In this document: positions 25,043 through 34,492 of the stretch, in pieces
How the letters are laid out: each line of letters starts with the position of its first letter
Position numbering within the stretch: the first letter of the stretch is position 1
Source of the DNA: Planctomyces sp. SH-PL62
GTDB lineage: Bacteria > Planctomycetota > Planctomycetia > Planctomycetales > Planctomycetaceae
Direction: 5' to 3'
Length of the DNA stretch: 64,000 bases
Assembly (NCBI GenBank): GCA_945893045.1
Contig: CAMDEA010000001.1
Location: 62,001-126,000 of the forward strand
Made by a program: the position numbers and the translations under genes
The notes under the pieces: generated by a model
Databases searched by the model: none
What the model was told of the DNA's origin: nothing
Seen by the model: the letters and a program-made list of their open reading frames with translations, nothing else

Positions 25043-25675
25043 ATGACGCTTGATGATTCGGCCACCGAAAAGTTGATCGATCTGGCCCGACAAGGTGATC
25101 GAGAGGCTCGCGACCAATTGCTGGCGGTGCATCGCGAGCGATTGAAAAAAATGGTTGCCCTGCGGATGGATCGGCGGCTTTCGGCCCGAGTCTCCCCGTC
25201 GGACGTTGTCCAGGACGCGCTGGCAGAGGCGAGCCTGCATTTGACGGACTACTTGCAGTGTCGTCCGCTGCCGTTTTATCCGTGGCTGCGGCGGCTCGCG
25301 TGGGAGCGCGTGGTGGCGATGAGCCGGCAGCACATTCAAGCCGGTCGGCGGAGCATCATTCGAGAGGAACCAAGGGCCGTGGCGTATGACGACGGTTCGG
25401 TATTGCAACTGGTGGATCGCCTGGCATCTAACCAATCCAACCCGAGCACGAAGGCGATCCGCGAGGAATTGCGAGTACGGGTGCAGCAAGCTCTGGCGGA
25501 GCTGGACCCGCAAGACCATGAAATTCTGGTGCTGCGGTTTCTCGAACAGCTTTCCACGCGCGAGACGGCGGCCGTTCTGGAAATGTCCGAAAGCGCGATC
25601 AAATCCCGTCTGATGCGGGCGCTGACGCGGTTGCGATCCCGGTTGGACGAAAGAAAGAAGGGCAGGCCCTCATGA
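25043..25675 (+). CDS. ECF-type sigma factor
   Basis: This 210-residue protein recruits RNA polymerase to a special promoter set. The region 2 part shows ARVSPSDVVQDALAEASLHL and FYPWLRRLAWERVVAM. The region 4 helix-turn-helix is LDPQDHEILVLRFLEQLSTRETAAVLEMSESAIKS. The type is the planctomycete ECF group whose members are encoded beside Ser/Thr kinases. Its TGA overlaps the kinase ATG (ATGA at 25672-25675), so sigma and kinase are made together. No classical anti-sigma gene is present. Confidence 0.92.
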   Translation: MTLDDSATEKLIDLARQGDREARDQLLAVHRERLKKMVALRMDRRLSARVSPSDVVQDALAEASLHLTDYLQCRPLPFYPWLRRLAWERVVAMSRQHIQAGRRSIIREEPRAVAYDDGSVLQLVDRLASNQSNPSTKAIREELRVRVQQALAELDPQDHEILVLRFLEQLSTRETAAVLEMSESAIKSRLMRALTRLRSRLDERKKGRPS

Positions 25676-28638
25676 CTAGCCTCCGCAGCGCCGACGTCAG
25701 TTGTTCCAATCCCCTGCTCGCCGAACTCCTTGAGGAATTGACGAACAAACTGCAACTGGGCGAGCGGGTCGATCTGGACGAGTACGTCCGGCAGCATCCC
25801 GACTTTGCCGAACCGCTGCAGCGCCTGTTGCCGGCCCTGGAAGTGCTGATTGATCTGGGGCAATCGCAAGCCGTTTCTGTTCCACCGGACACGTCCGGAT
25901 TGCCGGATCAAACCTTGGCAATTGGTGTCATCGGGGACTACCGCATTCTGCGTGAGATCGGCCGCGGCGGAATGGGAGTCGTTTATGAGGCCATGCAGGT
26001 TTCGCTCGCTCGGCGGGTGGCGCTCAAAGTGCTGCCGTTTGCAGCGATGCTCGATCAACGTCAATTGTCGCGTTTCCAAATCGAAGCTCGGGCCGCGGCG
26101 CAACTGCATCATGCCAACATCGTCCCCGTGCATGCGGTCGGATGCGAGCGGGGTGTGCATTACTACGCGATGCAATACATCGACGGGCAGACGCTGGCGC
26201 AAATGATCGCCGGCTTGCGGCACGAGGCGGGCTTGGACCAGGACTCAGGGTCGGCTGACCTGAATTCGTCCGCCATGCCGCGCCCGTCCGCCACGGAGTC
26301 AACTCTTCCTGAACTGCGCGCGGCGGCAACGACGCAGCGGTTTTTGACTCGGGACCGACTTCGAGCCTTAGCCGAGCAGGTGCGGCAGGTGGCGGAGGCG
26401 TTGGACTACGCGCACATGGAAGGTGTCGTCCATCGCGATATCAAACCCTCGAACCTGGTGCTCGACGCGCGCGGAAAAGTGTGGATCACCGATTTCGGTT
26501 TGGCGCGGTTCGATGCGGGAGTGACCTTGACCGCCACCGGTGACATCGTCGGAACGCTGCGCTATATGAGTCCCGAACAGGCGCTCGGCCATCGCGGCGG
26601 AGTCGATCATCGAACCGATATCTACGCCCTGGGTGCCACCTTGTACGAGCTGCTGTCGCTCGTGCCCGTCTTCAGCGGCACAGACCGCCAAACGCTGCTG
26701 CGGCAGATCGCTCAGGATGAGCCACGTCCGCTTCAGCAGATCAACCGGGAATTGCCGATCGAACTGGAGACGATCGTCCACAAGGCCCTGTCAAAGGATG
26801 TGGCCGCACGATATGGCACCGCTCATGAATTCGCAGATGACCTACGACGGTTCCTGGAACACCAGCCGATTCTCGCCAGGCCGCCTTCCGTGGTCGACCG
26901 GGTCCGGAAATGGTGCCGCCGACATGAGCCGGTCGTCTGGTCGGTCGGCGGCATGTCGCTTTTGGCTGCCGTCGGCTTGGCGATCAGCACGGTCGCGATT
27001 TTGGCAGAGCGATCCAAGGCGCTCCAGGAAAGAGACCATGCGAATGCAGAACAGGCGCGGGCGGACATGAATCAAAGTCGTGCGATTAAAGCCGTTGACC
27101 AGATGTCGTCTGTGGCGGCCATGTTGTCCGGCCCCGACCGATCCGTTGCCGCACAACAGGAATTGATCGACCATGCACTTCGATTTTATCGGCAGCATAT
27201 CGCCGACAATCTCCATGATCCCAAACGGCACTACGACATCGTCCGATCCTATACGCGCGCGGGACAGATCGAGGAATTTCTCGGTCATTTCGCTCAGGCT
27301 GAGATGGAGTTTCAAGCAGCCTTGAAACTCATTCGCGAGCCTCCCGCAGAAGCGTTGGAACCTCCTGAACCTCGGTCGAATCTGGCACGCGCTTTGATGA
27401 ACCTCGCAAACTCATATCGTCCCAATCCCGCCCTGCGGCCGAAAGTTGAGGAACTATTCCGTGAGTCCCTCGTTTTGATTGACGAAGCGGTCGGGCGACA
27501 TCCGGCCGAGTTCATACCACGTCGCTTTCAGGCAGAGATCTATGGCGCGTTTGGCTATGATCTGATATCGCAGCAAAAACGAACCGAAGGTGAACTTTTC
27601 TTACGTCGCGCCGCGGCGATGTATGAACGGATTGAGCAAGATTTTCGCGATCAGCCGACGTCGTTGACCTGCGGACAAGCCACCATCTGGAATTCGTTGG
27701 GTCTGCTGCTGCGTCAAACCGGCCGTCCAAGCGAGGCGGAAGCGGCTCATCGGCGCGCATTGAAATTGTTGGAAGGTCTCCCCATCGGAACTGACGGTGT
27801 CAAAGCGGAACTGGCCCGCGGCCATTGTCATCTGGGGTACGCGCTGATGCGCCTCGACCGCCTCCTGGAAGCCGAGCCGGCCGTCGTCCAAGCGTTGGCA
27901 TTGCGTGAAGAGTTTTATGCCAAAACTCTCAATCAGTTTTGGCTCCAGGAACTCACGCTGACGCACTTGCAACATGCCAATCTGCTGGCCATGAGCGGTC
28001 GAAACGTCGATGCCGAGAGGGCGTTTCGACAGACGCTGATTCTTCAACAAAAACTTCTCGATCAATTTCCACAATCCGACGGACCTAGAGCACACCAGAC
28101 GACGATTCAATTGGATTGGGCCAGGTTTCTCGCACGGCAAATGCGGTCCATGGAAGCGCTGTCGGCATTTCGATCAGTCCTCGAAGCGCCCTCGAATACG
28201 GCGGAGACCCACAACAATGTCGCGTGGTTCCTGGTCCTCGAAAACTGTCCCGAGTTGAAAACACAAATGTCGTCGGTGGAATTGGCGAAACGGGCGACCG
28301 AATTGGGGCCGAACGATGCCCGCTATTGGACCACGCTCGGCGCAGCCCTCTACCGCGCGGAGAACTGGACCGATGCCGTGATCGCGCTGCGACATTCGCA
28401 AAAAATCGCCGCAGATGAATCCGGTTACAACGTCCTGTTTCTGGCGATGGCTCAATGCCGGGGCGGAGACCAATCGGCGGCAGAGCAGACGCTTCGTGCG
28501 GCGGTTGCCTGGTTGGCTGCTCACAAGCGCTACGACAAAGCCCTCGACCGCATCGCCGCCGAAGCCGCCGCCCTGATCGGCATCTCCGCCGTGGCGACTC
28601 CCCCGGCCGCGCCCGCAGCGCTCTCGTCGGATCGCTAA
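25672..28638 (+). CDS. Ser/Thr protein kinase with membrane anchor and TPR repeats
   Basis: This 988-residue protein has a Hanks-type kinase domain (about residues 88-390). GRGGMGVVYEA is the Gly loop, Lys119 in VALKVLP binds ATP, and the catalytic Asp256 lies in HRDIKPSN. Asp274 is in DFG, and TLRYMSPEQALG marks the activation loop. One membrane helix (VWSVGGMSLLAAVGLAISTVAIL) lies near residues 422-445. The outer half (450-970) holds TPR-like repeats, for example EAEAAHRRALKLLEG and EAEPAVVQALALREE. It overlaps the sigma gene by four bases. The likely role is to relay a signal to that sigma factor, by inference from coupling only. Confidence 0.93.
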   Translation: MTSLRSADVSCSNPLLAELLEELTNKLQLGERVDLDEYVRQHPDFAEPLQRLLPALEVLIDLGQSQAVSVPPDTSGLPDQTLAIGVIGDYRILREIGRGGMGVVYEAMQVSLARRVALKVLPFAAMLDQRQLSRFQIEARAAAQLHHANIVPVHAVGCERGVHYYAMQYIDGQTLAQMIAGLRHEAGLDQDSGSADLNSSAMPRPSATESTLPELRAAATTQRFLTRDRLRALAEQVRQVAEALDYAHMEGVVHRDIKPSNLVLDARGKVWITDFGLARFDAGVTLTATGDIVGTLRYMSPEQALGHRGGVDHRTDIYALGATLYELLSLVPVFSGTDRQTLLRQIAQDEPRPLQQINRELPIELETIVHKALSKDVAARYGTAHEFADDLRRFLEHQPILARPPSVVDRVRKWCRRHEPVVWSVGGMSLLAAVGLAISTVAILAERSKALQERDHANAEQARADMNQSRAIKAVDQMSSVAAMLSGPDRSVAAQQELIDHALRFYRQHIADNLHDPKRHYDIVRSYTRAGQIEEFLGHFAQAEMEFQAALKLIREPPAEALEPPEPRSNLARALMNLANSYRPNPALRPKVEELFRESLVLIDEAVGRHPAEFIPRRFQAEIYGAFGYDLISQQKRTEGELFLRRAAAMYERIEQDFRDQPTSLTCGQATIWNSLGLLLRQTGRPSEAEAAHRRALKLLEGLPIGTDGVKAELARGHCHLGYALMRLDRLLEAEPAVVQALALREEFYAKTLNQFWLQELTLTHLQHANLLAMSGRNVDAERAFRQTLILQQKLLDQFPQSDGPRAHQTTIQLDWARFLARQMRSMEALSAFRSVLEAPSNTAETHNNVAWFLVLENCPELKTQMSSVELAKRATELGPNDARYWTTLGAALYRAENWTDAVIALRHSQKIAADESGYNVLFLAMAQCRGGDQSAAEQTLRAAVAWLAAHKRYDKALDRIAAEAAALIGISAVATPPAAPAALSSDR

Positions 28639-28682
28639 ACCGGATTGTTCCTGCTTCTTCGCGGTGAGGCGGCGCAACGGCC

Positions 28683-28749
28683 GTAGCGGAATTCGCGAGA
28701 ATTCCGTGCAAACCTGCTCCGCAAACGGAATTCTCACGAATTCCGCTAC
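28683..28749. repeat. Long inverted repeat (25-bp arms)
   Basis: Arms at 28683-28707 and 28725-28749 (GTAGCGGAATTCGCGAG and its complement) match at 24 of 25 positions around a 17-base loop. Each arm is itself partly palindromic (GGAATTC...GAATTCC). It lies 45 bases after the kinase stop, inside the 288-base gap before the surface protein gene. Confidence 0.8.
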
Positions 28750-28926
28750 CGCACCGTGAATGACCAGGCTTTAGCAAAGCGAGGGGAATCTTGAAAAATT
28801 CGTGCGACCAAAGACCGCGACTCGCACATGAGGTGATAAGAGCATCACCCATTGATCACGACCGGTCTCACGCGTGTCGCTGCCGGACACGTCGTGCGAC
28901 TCGCACATCCCGAAAGGCCCAGCGTC

Positions 28927-31900
28927 ATGTTGATTACGCCCTGGTTTCGCGCGCTCCAGAGATTGATTTCACCGTCCTCTAAGGCACGCGTTCGCCAAAA
29001 GGATGATGCGCACCGACACCTCGGACAACGCATGGAATGCCTGGAAACCAGATCCATGCTCACAGCGCCTCCAGGACTAGGACTCGTGAGCTGGTATCAG
29101 GCTGAATATGATGCGAACGACTCCGCGGATGGCCATCATGGAACTCTGCAGAACGGGGCCACGTTTGACGTAGGCCAAGTCGGACAGGCGTTCCGTCTCG
29201 ACGGAGTGAATGACTCAGTGGACTTAGGGAATTGGTTCAACTTCCAGACCTTCAGCGTCAGCATGTGGGTGAATCCCGGTAGTTCGCAAGTCGCCCATGC
29301 GGCCATTCTTGACAACAATCACACCGACTTTCGTAGCTGGTCGCTGCAGTACGACAATGTCGGAAGTCAGTACCACTTTGGTGTCGCAGATGGTGGAGGT
29401 GGAAGCCCCAATACCACGATCACAATGACTCTGACACCAAATAGCTGGCAACATCTGGTTGTTACTCGCGACACAGACAGAGCGCTTCGGCTATACATGG
29501 ATGGGCAATTGGTAAGTACATCCAGCTTCGGAGCCGGCCCGATGCAATACGACGGCACCCAGTTCTTGCGTCTCGCGCGCTGGGGTGCCGGTGGGAGGAA
29601 TTGGAATGGGAAACTGGACGAAGTGGAGTTTCACAACCGCGCGCTTTCCGCTGGGGAGATCCAGTCCGTTTTTGATGTCGAAAACTTGGGGAAAGCTCCC
29701 CTCGTTGTCACGACAACTGCCGACATCGTGAATGGCGGCGACGGTGAGACCTCGCTGCGCGAGGCGATGCTCACGGCCAACGCCAGCTCGGGTACCGATT
29801 TGATCCGATTTGACACCACAGTGTTCTCAACGGCACAAACAATTGCTCTCGGCGGTACGCCGTTGCCATCGGTCACTGGAGACTTGACGATCGCCGGCAC
29901 CGGAGCCGATCAACTTGTGATCGACGCGCAGAATAACTCACAAATCTTTGTCATCGACGGCGTCACCAATGGCTCGATCGAGGTGGCACTTTCGGGCCTC
30001 ACGCTGCGTGGCGGCAATGCCAACGGTGGAACCGCTTTTACTAACGTCGGCGGCGCGATCCTGAACGACCACGCCATACTGACTCTCACTGATAGCATCG
30101 TCGTAAATAATTCAGCCGCGATTTACGGTGGCGGGCTGTTTAACTACGTCGGCACGCTAACGATCGCGGGCAGTACGGTCGCGGACAGTTCCGCGCTTGT
30201 CGGCGGTGGGGTGTTTAACTATGCAGGCCCGCTGACAATCACGGCCAGCACTATCTCGAATAATTCGGCCCGCGATTTCTTCGGAGGTGGATTGTTTAAC
30301 TGGGACGGCACGGCGACTGTCCTCAATAGTACTGTTTCGAACAACATTGCCGACGGCGAGGGAGCTGGACTGTACAACTTCAGCGGCACACTGAGCCTCG
30401 TCAACAGCACCGTGACGGGCAACCGTGCCGATGCGGACGGCGACGCGGTCGGCTTGGGCGGAGGTATTGCTGCCGCCGACAATGCCACCACGAAAACGAT
30501 CCTCAACAACTCCATTGTCGCCGGCAACGTTCGCGGAACCGGAAGCACGCCTGACGATATTTCGTTTACCAGCGGCTCCAATGTCGACACAACCAATAGC
30601 TTCAACAACTTGATTGGCGACCCCGCCACCGCGGGCGGACTTGCACACGGCGTCAATGGAAACATTGTGGGGGATGGCAGCGGGAGTCTGTTGCCGATTA
30701 GTGATGTTCTCGACACAACGCTTCGGAACAACGGCGGTCGCACTTTGACACATGCCCTGGTCTCAGGTAGCGCCGCACTCAACGCGGGAGACAACACCCG
30801 CGCCCGCGACCCTGGGATTGATGGCATTCCCGGAAACATGGACGACGGAGCGGTTTTCACAACCGACCAACGCGGAGTCCCATTTCTGCGCATGATCAGC
30901 GGCGTGGACATTGGATCGTTCGAGTTCCACCCAATTAACCTAGTTGTGGACATCACGGCCGATGAGGACGACGGTAACTACGATGCTGGCGACCTGTCAT
31001 TGCGCGAGGCAATCAAATTGACCAACCTCATTGTTGGGGCAAATACGATCATGTTTGATCCGATGGTATTTGCCACGCCGCAGACGATCACGCTGGCCGG
31101 CACCGAGTTGCCGACGATCACGGACGATCTGACGATTGCGGGACTGGGTGCCACTCAACTTGCGGTCAGCGGTAACAACCAGAGCCGGGTTTTCAACATC
31201 AAGGCCGGAATGGTGAGCATTTCGGGGTTGAGCATCACCAACGGATCATCCGACTTCGGTGGCGGTGTCCGAATTCAAAACGGTAACGTGGTGCTCGCCA
31301 ACTGCACGCTGGCTGGCAATTCGGCCATCGGTGGAGGCGGTCTCTACAAAGATGCTCCCGGCACAACGACGCTTATAAATTGCACTCTGGATGGGAACTC
31401 CGCCGCCTCATTTGGGGCTGGGATCGTGAATCGTGGCACGATGATGCTCACCGACTGCATTCTGTCGGGCAACTCGACCACTTATGGTGGCGGCTTGGTG
31501 AACAGTGGCTTCATGACCCTTGCCAACAGCACACTGTTGGGGAATTCGGCCTACTATGGCGGCGGCATTTTCAATGACCCTGGCAGTAGACTGATACTCA
31601 CAAACAGCACTCTTTCCAACAACTCAGCATATCTTGGCGGCGGGATCTCCAACTATTACTCCGGCACGGCGACACTCAACAATTGCACGTTGTCGAACAA
31701 CTCGGCGAACTACGGCGGCGGCATCTTCAACTTTGACGATGCTCAGGCGACGTTGACCAATTGCACGTTGTCCGACAACTCGGCCATCGACTATGGCGGC
31801 GGTATCTCGAACTATTATTCCGCTACGGCAACGCTCACCAACTGCACGTTGTCCGATAATTGGGCGACCTATGGCGGCGGTATTTACAATTTCGACGACG

Positions 31901-33597
31901 CCATGGCGACATTGCATAATACGATTGTTGCCAATAGCGATTCGGGCGGCGACATCGCTGGCAACGGAACCGTTATCGGCAGCAATAACCTCATTGAAGA
32001 CGGTAGCGGCGGCTTAGTCGATACCGTCACGGGCGATCCGCTCTTAGGTCCACTTCAGAACAATGACGGGCCAACGCAAACGCATGCTCTGCTGGCTGGT
32101 AGCACGGCGATCAACGCGGGTAACGACGTTCTGGCCATCGACCCGCTGACCAATGCACCGCTCACCACCGACCAGCGCGGCCTCGGCTTCCCGCGCATCA
32201 TTGGCGGCACGGTGGATATCGGCGCGTATGAAATTAACAACCAGCCACCAACCTCCGATGCCGGTGGGCCGTACCAGGTTGCCGAAGGGAGCAGCGTGCT
32301 GCTGGATGGTTCGGGCAGCATGGACGCGGATCAACTTGCCAGCACTCTGACCTACGAATGGGATCTGGATGGCGACAATCTCTTCGGAGAAACGGGAGTG
32401 AATGCCGCTCGGGGTGACGAGGTCGGCATCAATCCGACGTTCTCGGCAGTGGGTTTAGATGGCCCGAGCGATGTCGTGGTCTTTCTGCGCGTCTCAGACA
32501 ACGAGAACGCGACGGACATCGCTTCGGGCATCATCCATGTGACGAACGTGGCACCGATCGTCAACACGCTGACGAACAGCTCGCCCGATTGCGGTGACGC
32601 CGCGGAAGGCCAACAGATCACGATCGCGGCGACCTTCACTGATGTGGGCACACCCGACACGCACTCGGCGGTCATTGACTGGGGAGATGGCTCAGTGACC
32701 ACGGCCGGGACGATCACCGAATCGAGCGGCAGCGGAAACGTTGCGGGGAGTCATGCCTACGACGCGGGCGGCATCTACACGATCACGATGACGCTCACCG
32801 ACGATGACGGCGGCAGTGTCATTCAAACCACAACCGCGATCATCACCGGGGCCGGAGTCCACAACGGCGTGCTGCAAATCATCGGCACCGGCGGCGACGA
32901 TCATGTGACCGTGAACAAGCAGGGGAACGGCTTGTTCAAAGTTCACGCGGACTTCTTTGGCCGTCGTCGCCACGACGATGATGATGACTGCGGCGATGAT
33001 GATCACGGCCACCGGCAGGGCCACCACGGCCATGACGACGACGATGATGACCATGACGGTCGTAGTCAGACTCGGACCTTCAGCACAGCCGGAGTCACTC
33101 AAATCCTGGTCATGCTTTGCGACGGTGACGACCACGCCACGATCGCCGACAGCATCACGACCAGCGTGATCCTCGACGGCGGCGCGGGGAACGATGAACT
33201 CAACGGCGGCGGAGGACTCAACATCCTGCTGGGCGGCAGTGGGAAGGACGAACTGCTCGGCGGCAAAGGCCGAGACGTGCTGATCGGCGGACTCGGCAAG
33301 GACCGCCTGGTGGGCAACAACGGCGACGACCTGCTGATCGGCGGCACGACGGCCTTCGATGGCAACTACTCGGCGCTGAACGGCCTCATGTCGCAATGGG
33401 CGGCGAATTTGAGCTATACGCAGCGAGTCACCAATCTCTCCACGACACTCAACGCGACGAGCGTCTTTGATGACGCCGCCACCGACAAGTTGACCGGTAG
33501 TGCGGGACGAGATTGGTTCTTCGCCAACCTTGATCTCAGTGTGCTCGACAGCATCACCGATAAAAAGAACGACGAGTTCGCCAGCGACGTGGATTGA
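28927..33597 (+). CDS. Giant secreted surface protein: LamG, beta-helix, PKD and RTX-like repeats
   Basis: About 1556 residues from the ATG at 28927. The N-terminus carries MECLETRSMLTA, a motif seen near the start of planctomycete exoproteins. A LamG lectin domain (about 55-250) follows. Then come two parallel beta-helix arrays (about 255-665 and 670-1100), each opened by a (T/L)SLREA motif and closed by TTDQRG...DIGSFE or DIGAYE. The second has 20-residue units such as NCTLSNNSANYGGGIFNF. Two PKD-like domains lie near 1105-1310. A His/Asp cluster (about 1345-1380) comes before RTX-type Ca-binding repeats from about 1418 (GGAGNDELNGG, GKDRLVGNNGDDLL). It is probably an adhesin or cell-surface polymer. 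Confidence 0.85.
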   Translation: MLITPWFRALQRLISPSSKARVRQKDDAHRHLGQRMECLETRSMLTAPPGLGLVSWYQAEYDANDSADGHHGTLQNGATFDVGQVGQAFRLDGVNDSVDLGNWFNFQTFSVSMWVNPGSSQVAHAAILDNNHTDFRSWSLQYDNVGSQYHFGVADGGGGSPNTTITMTLTPNSWQHLVVTRDTDRALRLYMDGQLVSTSSFGAGPMQYDGTQFLRLARWGAGGRNWNGKLDEVEFHNRALSAGEIQSVFDVENLGKAPLVVTTTADIVNGGDGETSLREAMLTANASSGTDLIRFDTTVFSTAQTIALGGTPLPSVTGDLTIAGTGADQLVIDAQNNSQIFVIDGVTNGSIEVALSGLTLRGGNANGGTAFTNVGGAILNDHAILTLTDSIVVNNSAAIYGGGLFNYVGTLTIAGSTVADSSALVGGGVFNYAGPLTITASTISNNSARDFFGGGLFNWDGTATVLNSTVSNNIADGEGAGLYNFSGTLSLVNSTVTGNRADADGDAVGLGGGIAAADNATTKTILNNSIVAGNVRGTGSTPDDISFTSGSNVDTTNSFNNLIGDPATAGGLAHGVNGNIVGDGSGSLLPISDVLDTTLRNNGGRTLTHALVSGSAALNAGDNTRARDPGIDGIPGNMDDGAVFTTDQRGVPFLRMISGVDIGSFEFHPINLVVDITADEDDGNYDAGDLSLREAIKLTNLIVGANTIMFDPMVFATPQTITLAGTELPTITDDLTIAGLGATQLAVSGNNQSRVFNIKAGMVSISGLSITNGSSDFGGGVRIQNGNVVLANCTLAGNSAIGGGGLYKDAPGTTTLINCTLDGNSAASFGAGIVNRGTMMLTDCILSGNSTTYGGGLVNSGFMTLANSTLLGNSAYYGGGIFNDPGSRLILTNSTLSNNSAYLGGGISNYYSGTATLNNCTLSNNSANYGGGIFNFDDAQATLTNCTLSDNSAIDYGGGISNYYSATATLTNCTLSDNWATYGGGIYNFDDAMATLHNTIVANSDSGGDIAGNGTVIGSNNLIEDGSGGLVDTVTGDPLLGPLQNNDGPTQTHALLAGSTAINAGNDVLAIDPLTNAPLTTDQRGLGFPRIIGGTVDIGAYEINNQPPTSDAGGPYQVAEGSSVLLDGSGSMDADQLASTLTYEWDLDGDNLFGETGVNAARGDEVGINPTFSAVGLDGPSDVVVFLRVSDNENATDIASGIIHVTNVAPIVNTLTNSSPDCGDAAEGQQITIAATFTDVGTPDTHSAVIDWGDGSVTTAGTITESSGSGNVAGSHAYDAGGIYTITMTLTDDDGGSVIQTTTAIITGAGVHNGVLQIIGTGGDDHVTVNKQGNGLFKVHADFFGRRRHDDDDDCGDDDHGHRQGHHGHDDDDDDHDGRSQTRTFSTAGVTQILVMLCDGDDHATIADSITTSVILDGGAGNDELNGGGGLNILLGGSGKDELLGGKGRDVLIGGLGKDRLVGNNGDDLLIGGTTAFDGNYSALNGLMSQWAANLSYTQRVTNLSTTLNATSVFDDAATDKLTGSAGRDWFFANLDLSVLDSITDKKNDEFASDVD

Positions 33598-33639
33598 ACG
33601 TACCGTGGTGTCCATTGATGGGTCTGCGAATCTCTGAGC

Positions 33640-33770
33640 TTAGAACCCGTCCAAGAATAACACCGCGTTTTTGTAGGCCGGACAATCCTGTCCGGCATTC
33701 ACTCGTCGTCGCTGACGACGGCACGGACAGGATTGTCCGTGCTACGGACTTATTCTTGGACAGGTTCTTA
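33640..33770. repeat. MITE-like nested inverted repeat
   Basis: Outer arms (GTCCAAGAATAA with flanking AGAACC) at about 33640-33660 and 33750-33770 are inverted copies with two or so mismatches. Inside them lie inner arms at 33673-33696 and 33721-33745, sharing CGGACAATCCTGTCCG. There is no ORF within. Terminal inverted repeats around a short non-coding core are typical of a miniature mobile element, but I see no clear target-site duplication. Confidence 0.6.
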
Positions 33771-33966
33771 GCAGACCCGACCGGCCAGACGACCTTGGGT
33801 TCGTGCCCTTGGTCGCCGAGCGACCATCGCGGCGAAGCTCGCCGTGGGTTTCAACCCATCCGCCGCCCAAGGGATGCGTGTCGTCGTCTCCACGCATCCC
33901 CGCGACGAACGATTTGCGCGTCATCAGCGAGTCGGATGGCCGCCGTCACCATCGCTGCGAATGGTG

Positions 33967-34183
33967 TCAGGACATCTCGCCTGCTTCGCGCAGAGCGGCT
34001 TCGATCACTCGGTCGCTCAAGAAGACGCCGGCTTCGCGCATGCGGCTCACGGCGTCGGAAATGCAGAGCGAGTGTCCTTCGCATTTGGCTCGAATCAAGA
34101 TTCCCGGCGACACGCAGTCCGTTCAAACGGGCGACACGGCGGTCCTGGCGCTCGTCGATGCAAACCGTCTCGACGCCGACGAA
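33967..34183 (-). pseudogene. Frameshifted relic of a DUF3368/PIN-domain toxin
   Basis: One minus-strand frame gives VGVETVCIDERQDRRVARLNGLRVAGN, the late acidic motif and RxxA helix of DUF3368 PIN-like proteins. A shift of frame at about 34100-34108 continues it exactly as expected, with GILIRAKCEGH, then VFLSDRVIEAALREAGE and a stop. The N-terminal half with the first catalytic Asp is missing. It lies directly after the antitoxin gene on the same strand. Confidence 0.6.
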
Positions 34184-34235
34184 TCGCCGTGATTGCAAAA
34201 TCAGCCGACGAAATTGGCGAAGTGGCGTTGAAAGC

Positions 34236-34466
34236 TCAAGACGTGACCGGGACTGCGGCAGAAAGTCGTCGGCGTTGTTCGCTCTCAAGAGCCTTGGTCA
34301 ATGGCCGGGGTAAAAGTTCTTCACCACAGTGGGCACAGTGATGCCACGTCGCGTTCGGGATCACCATCGGGCCGCCGGGAGTATTGGCGGGAGCCGTTGC
34401 TTGATACTCGCCGCGACGCTCTTCGAGCGATTCGCTTCCACAAAGCGGGCACTGTGTGACAACCAT
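34236..34466 (-). CDS. YgiT-type zinc-finger antitoxin
   Basis: About 76 residues. Two CxxC pairs (QCPLCGSE and HHCAHCGEE), about 35 residues apart, form the zinc-finger seen in YgiT/MqsA-type antitoxins. PRPLTKALESEQRRRL follows at the C-terminus. The helix-turn-helix of full-length MqsA is absent, so this is the short zinc-finger-only form. I chose the ATG at 34466 because GAAGGAG lies six bases upstream; a TTG at 34496 and an ATG at 34469 are alternatives. It follows the toxin gene at once. Confidence 0.75.
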   Translation of the reverse strand: MVVTQCPLCGSESLEERRGEYQATAPANTPGGPMVIPNATWHHCAHCGEELLPRPLTKALESEQRRRLSAAVPVTS

Positions 34467-34492
34467 CATTGGCTCCTTCTGGCTCGGTTCAT

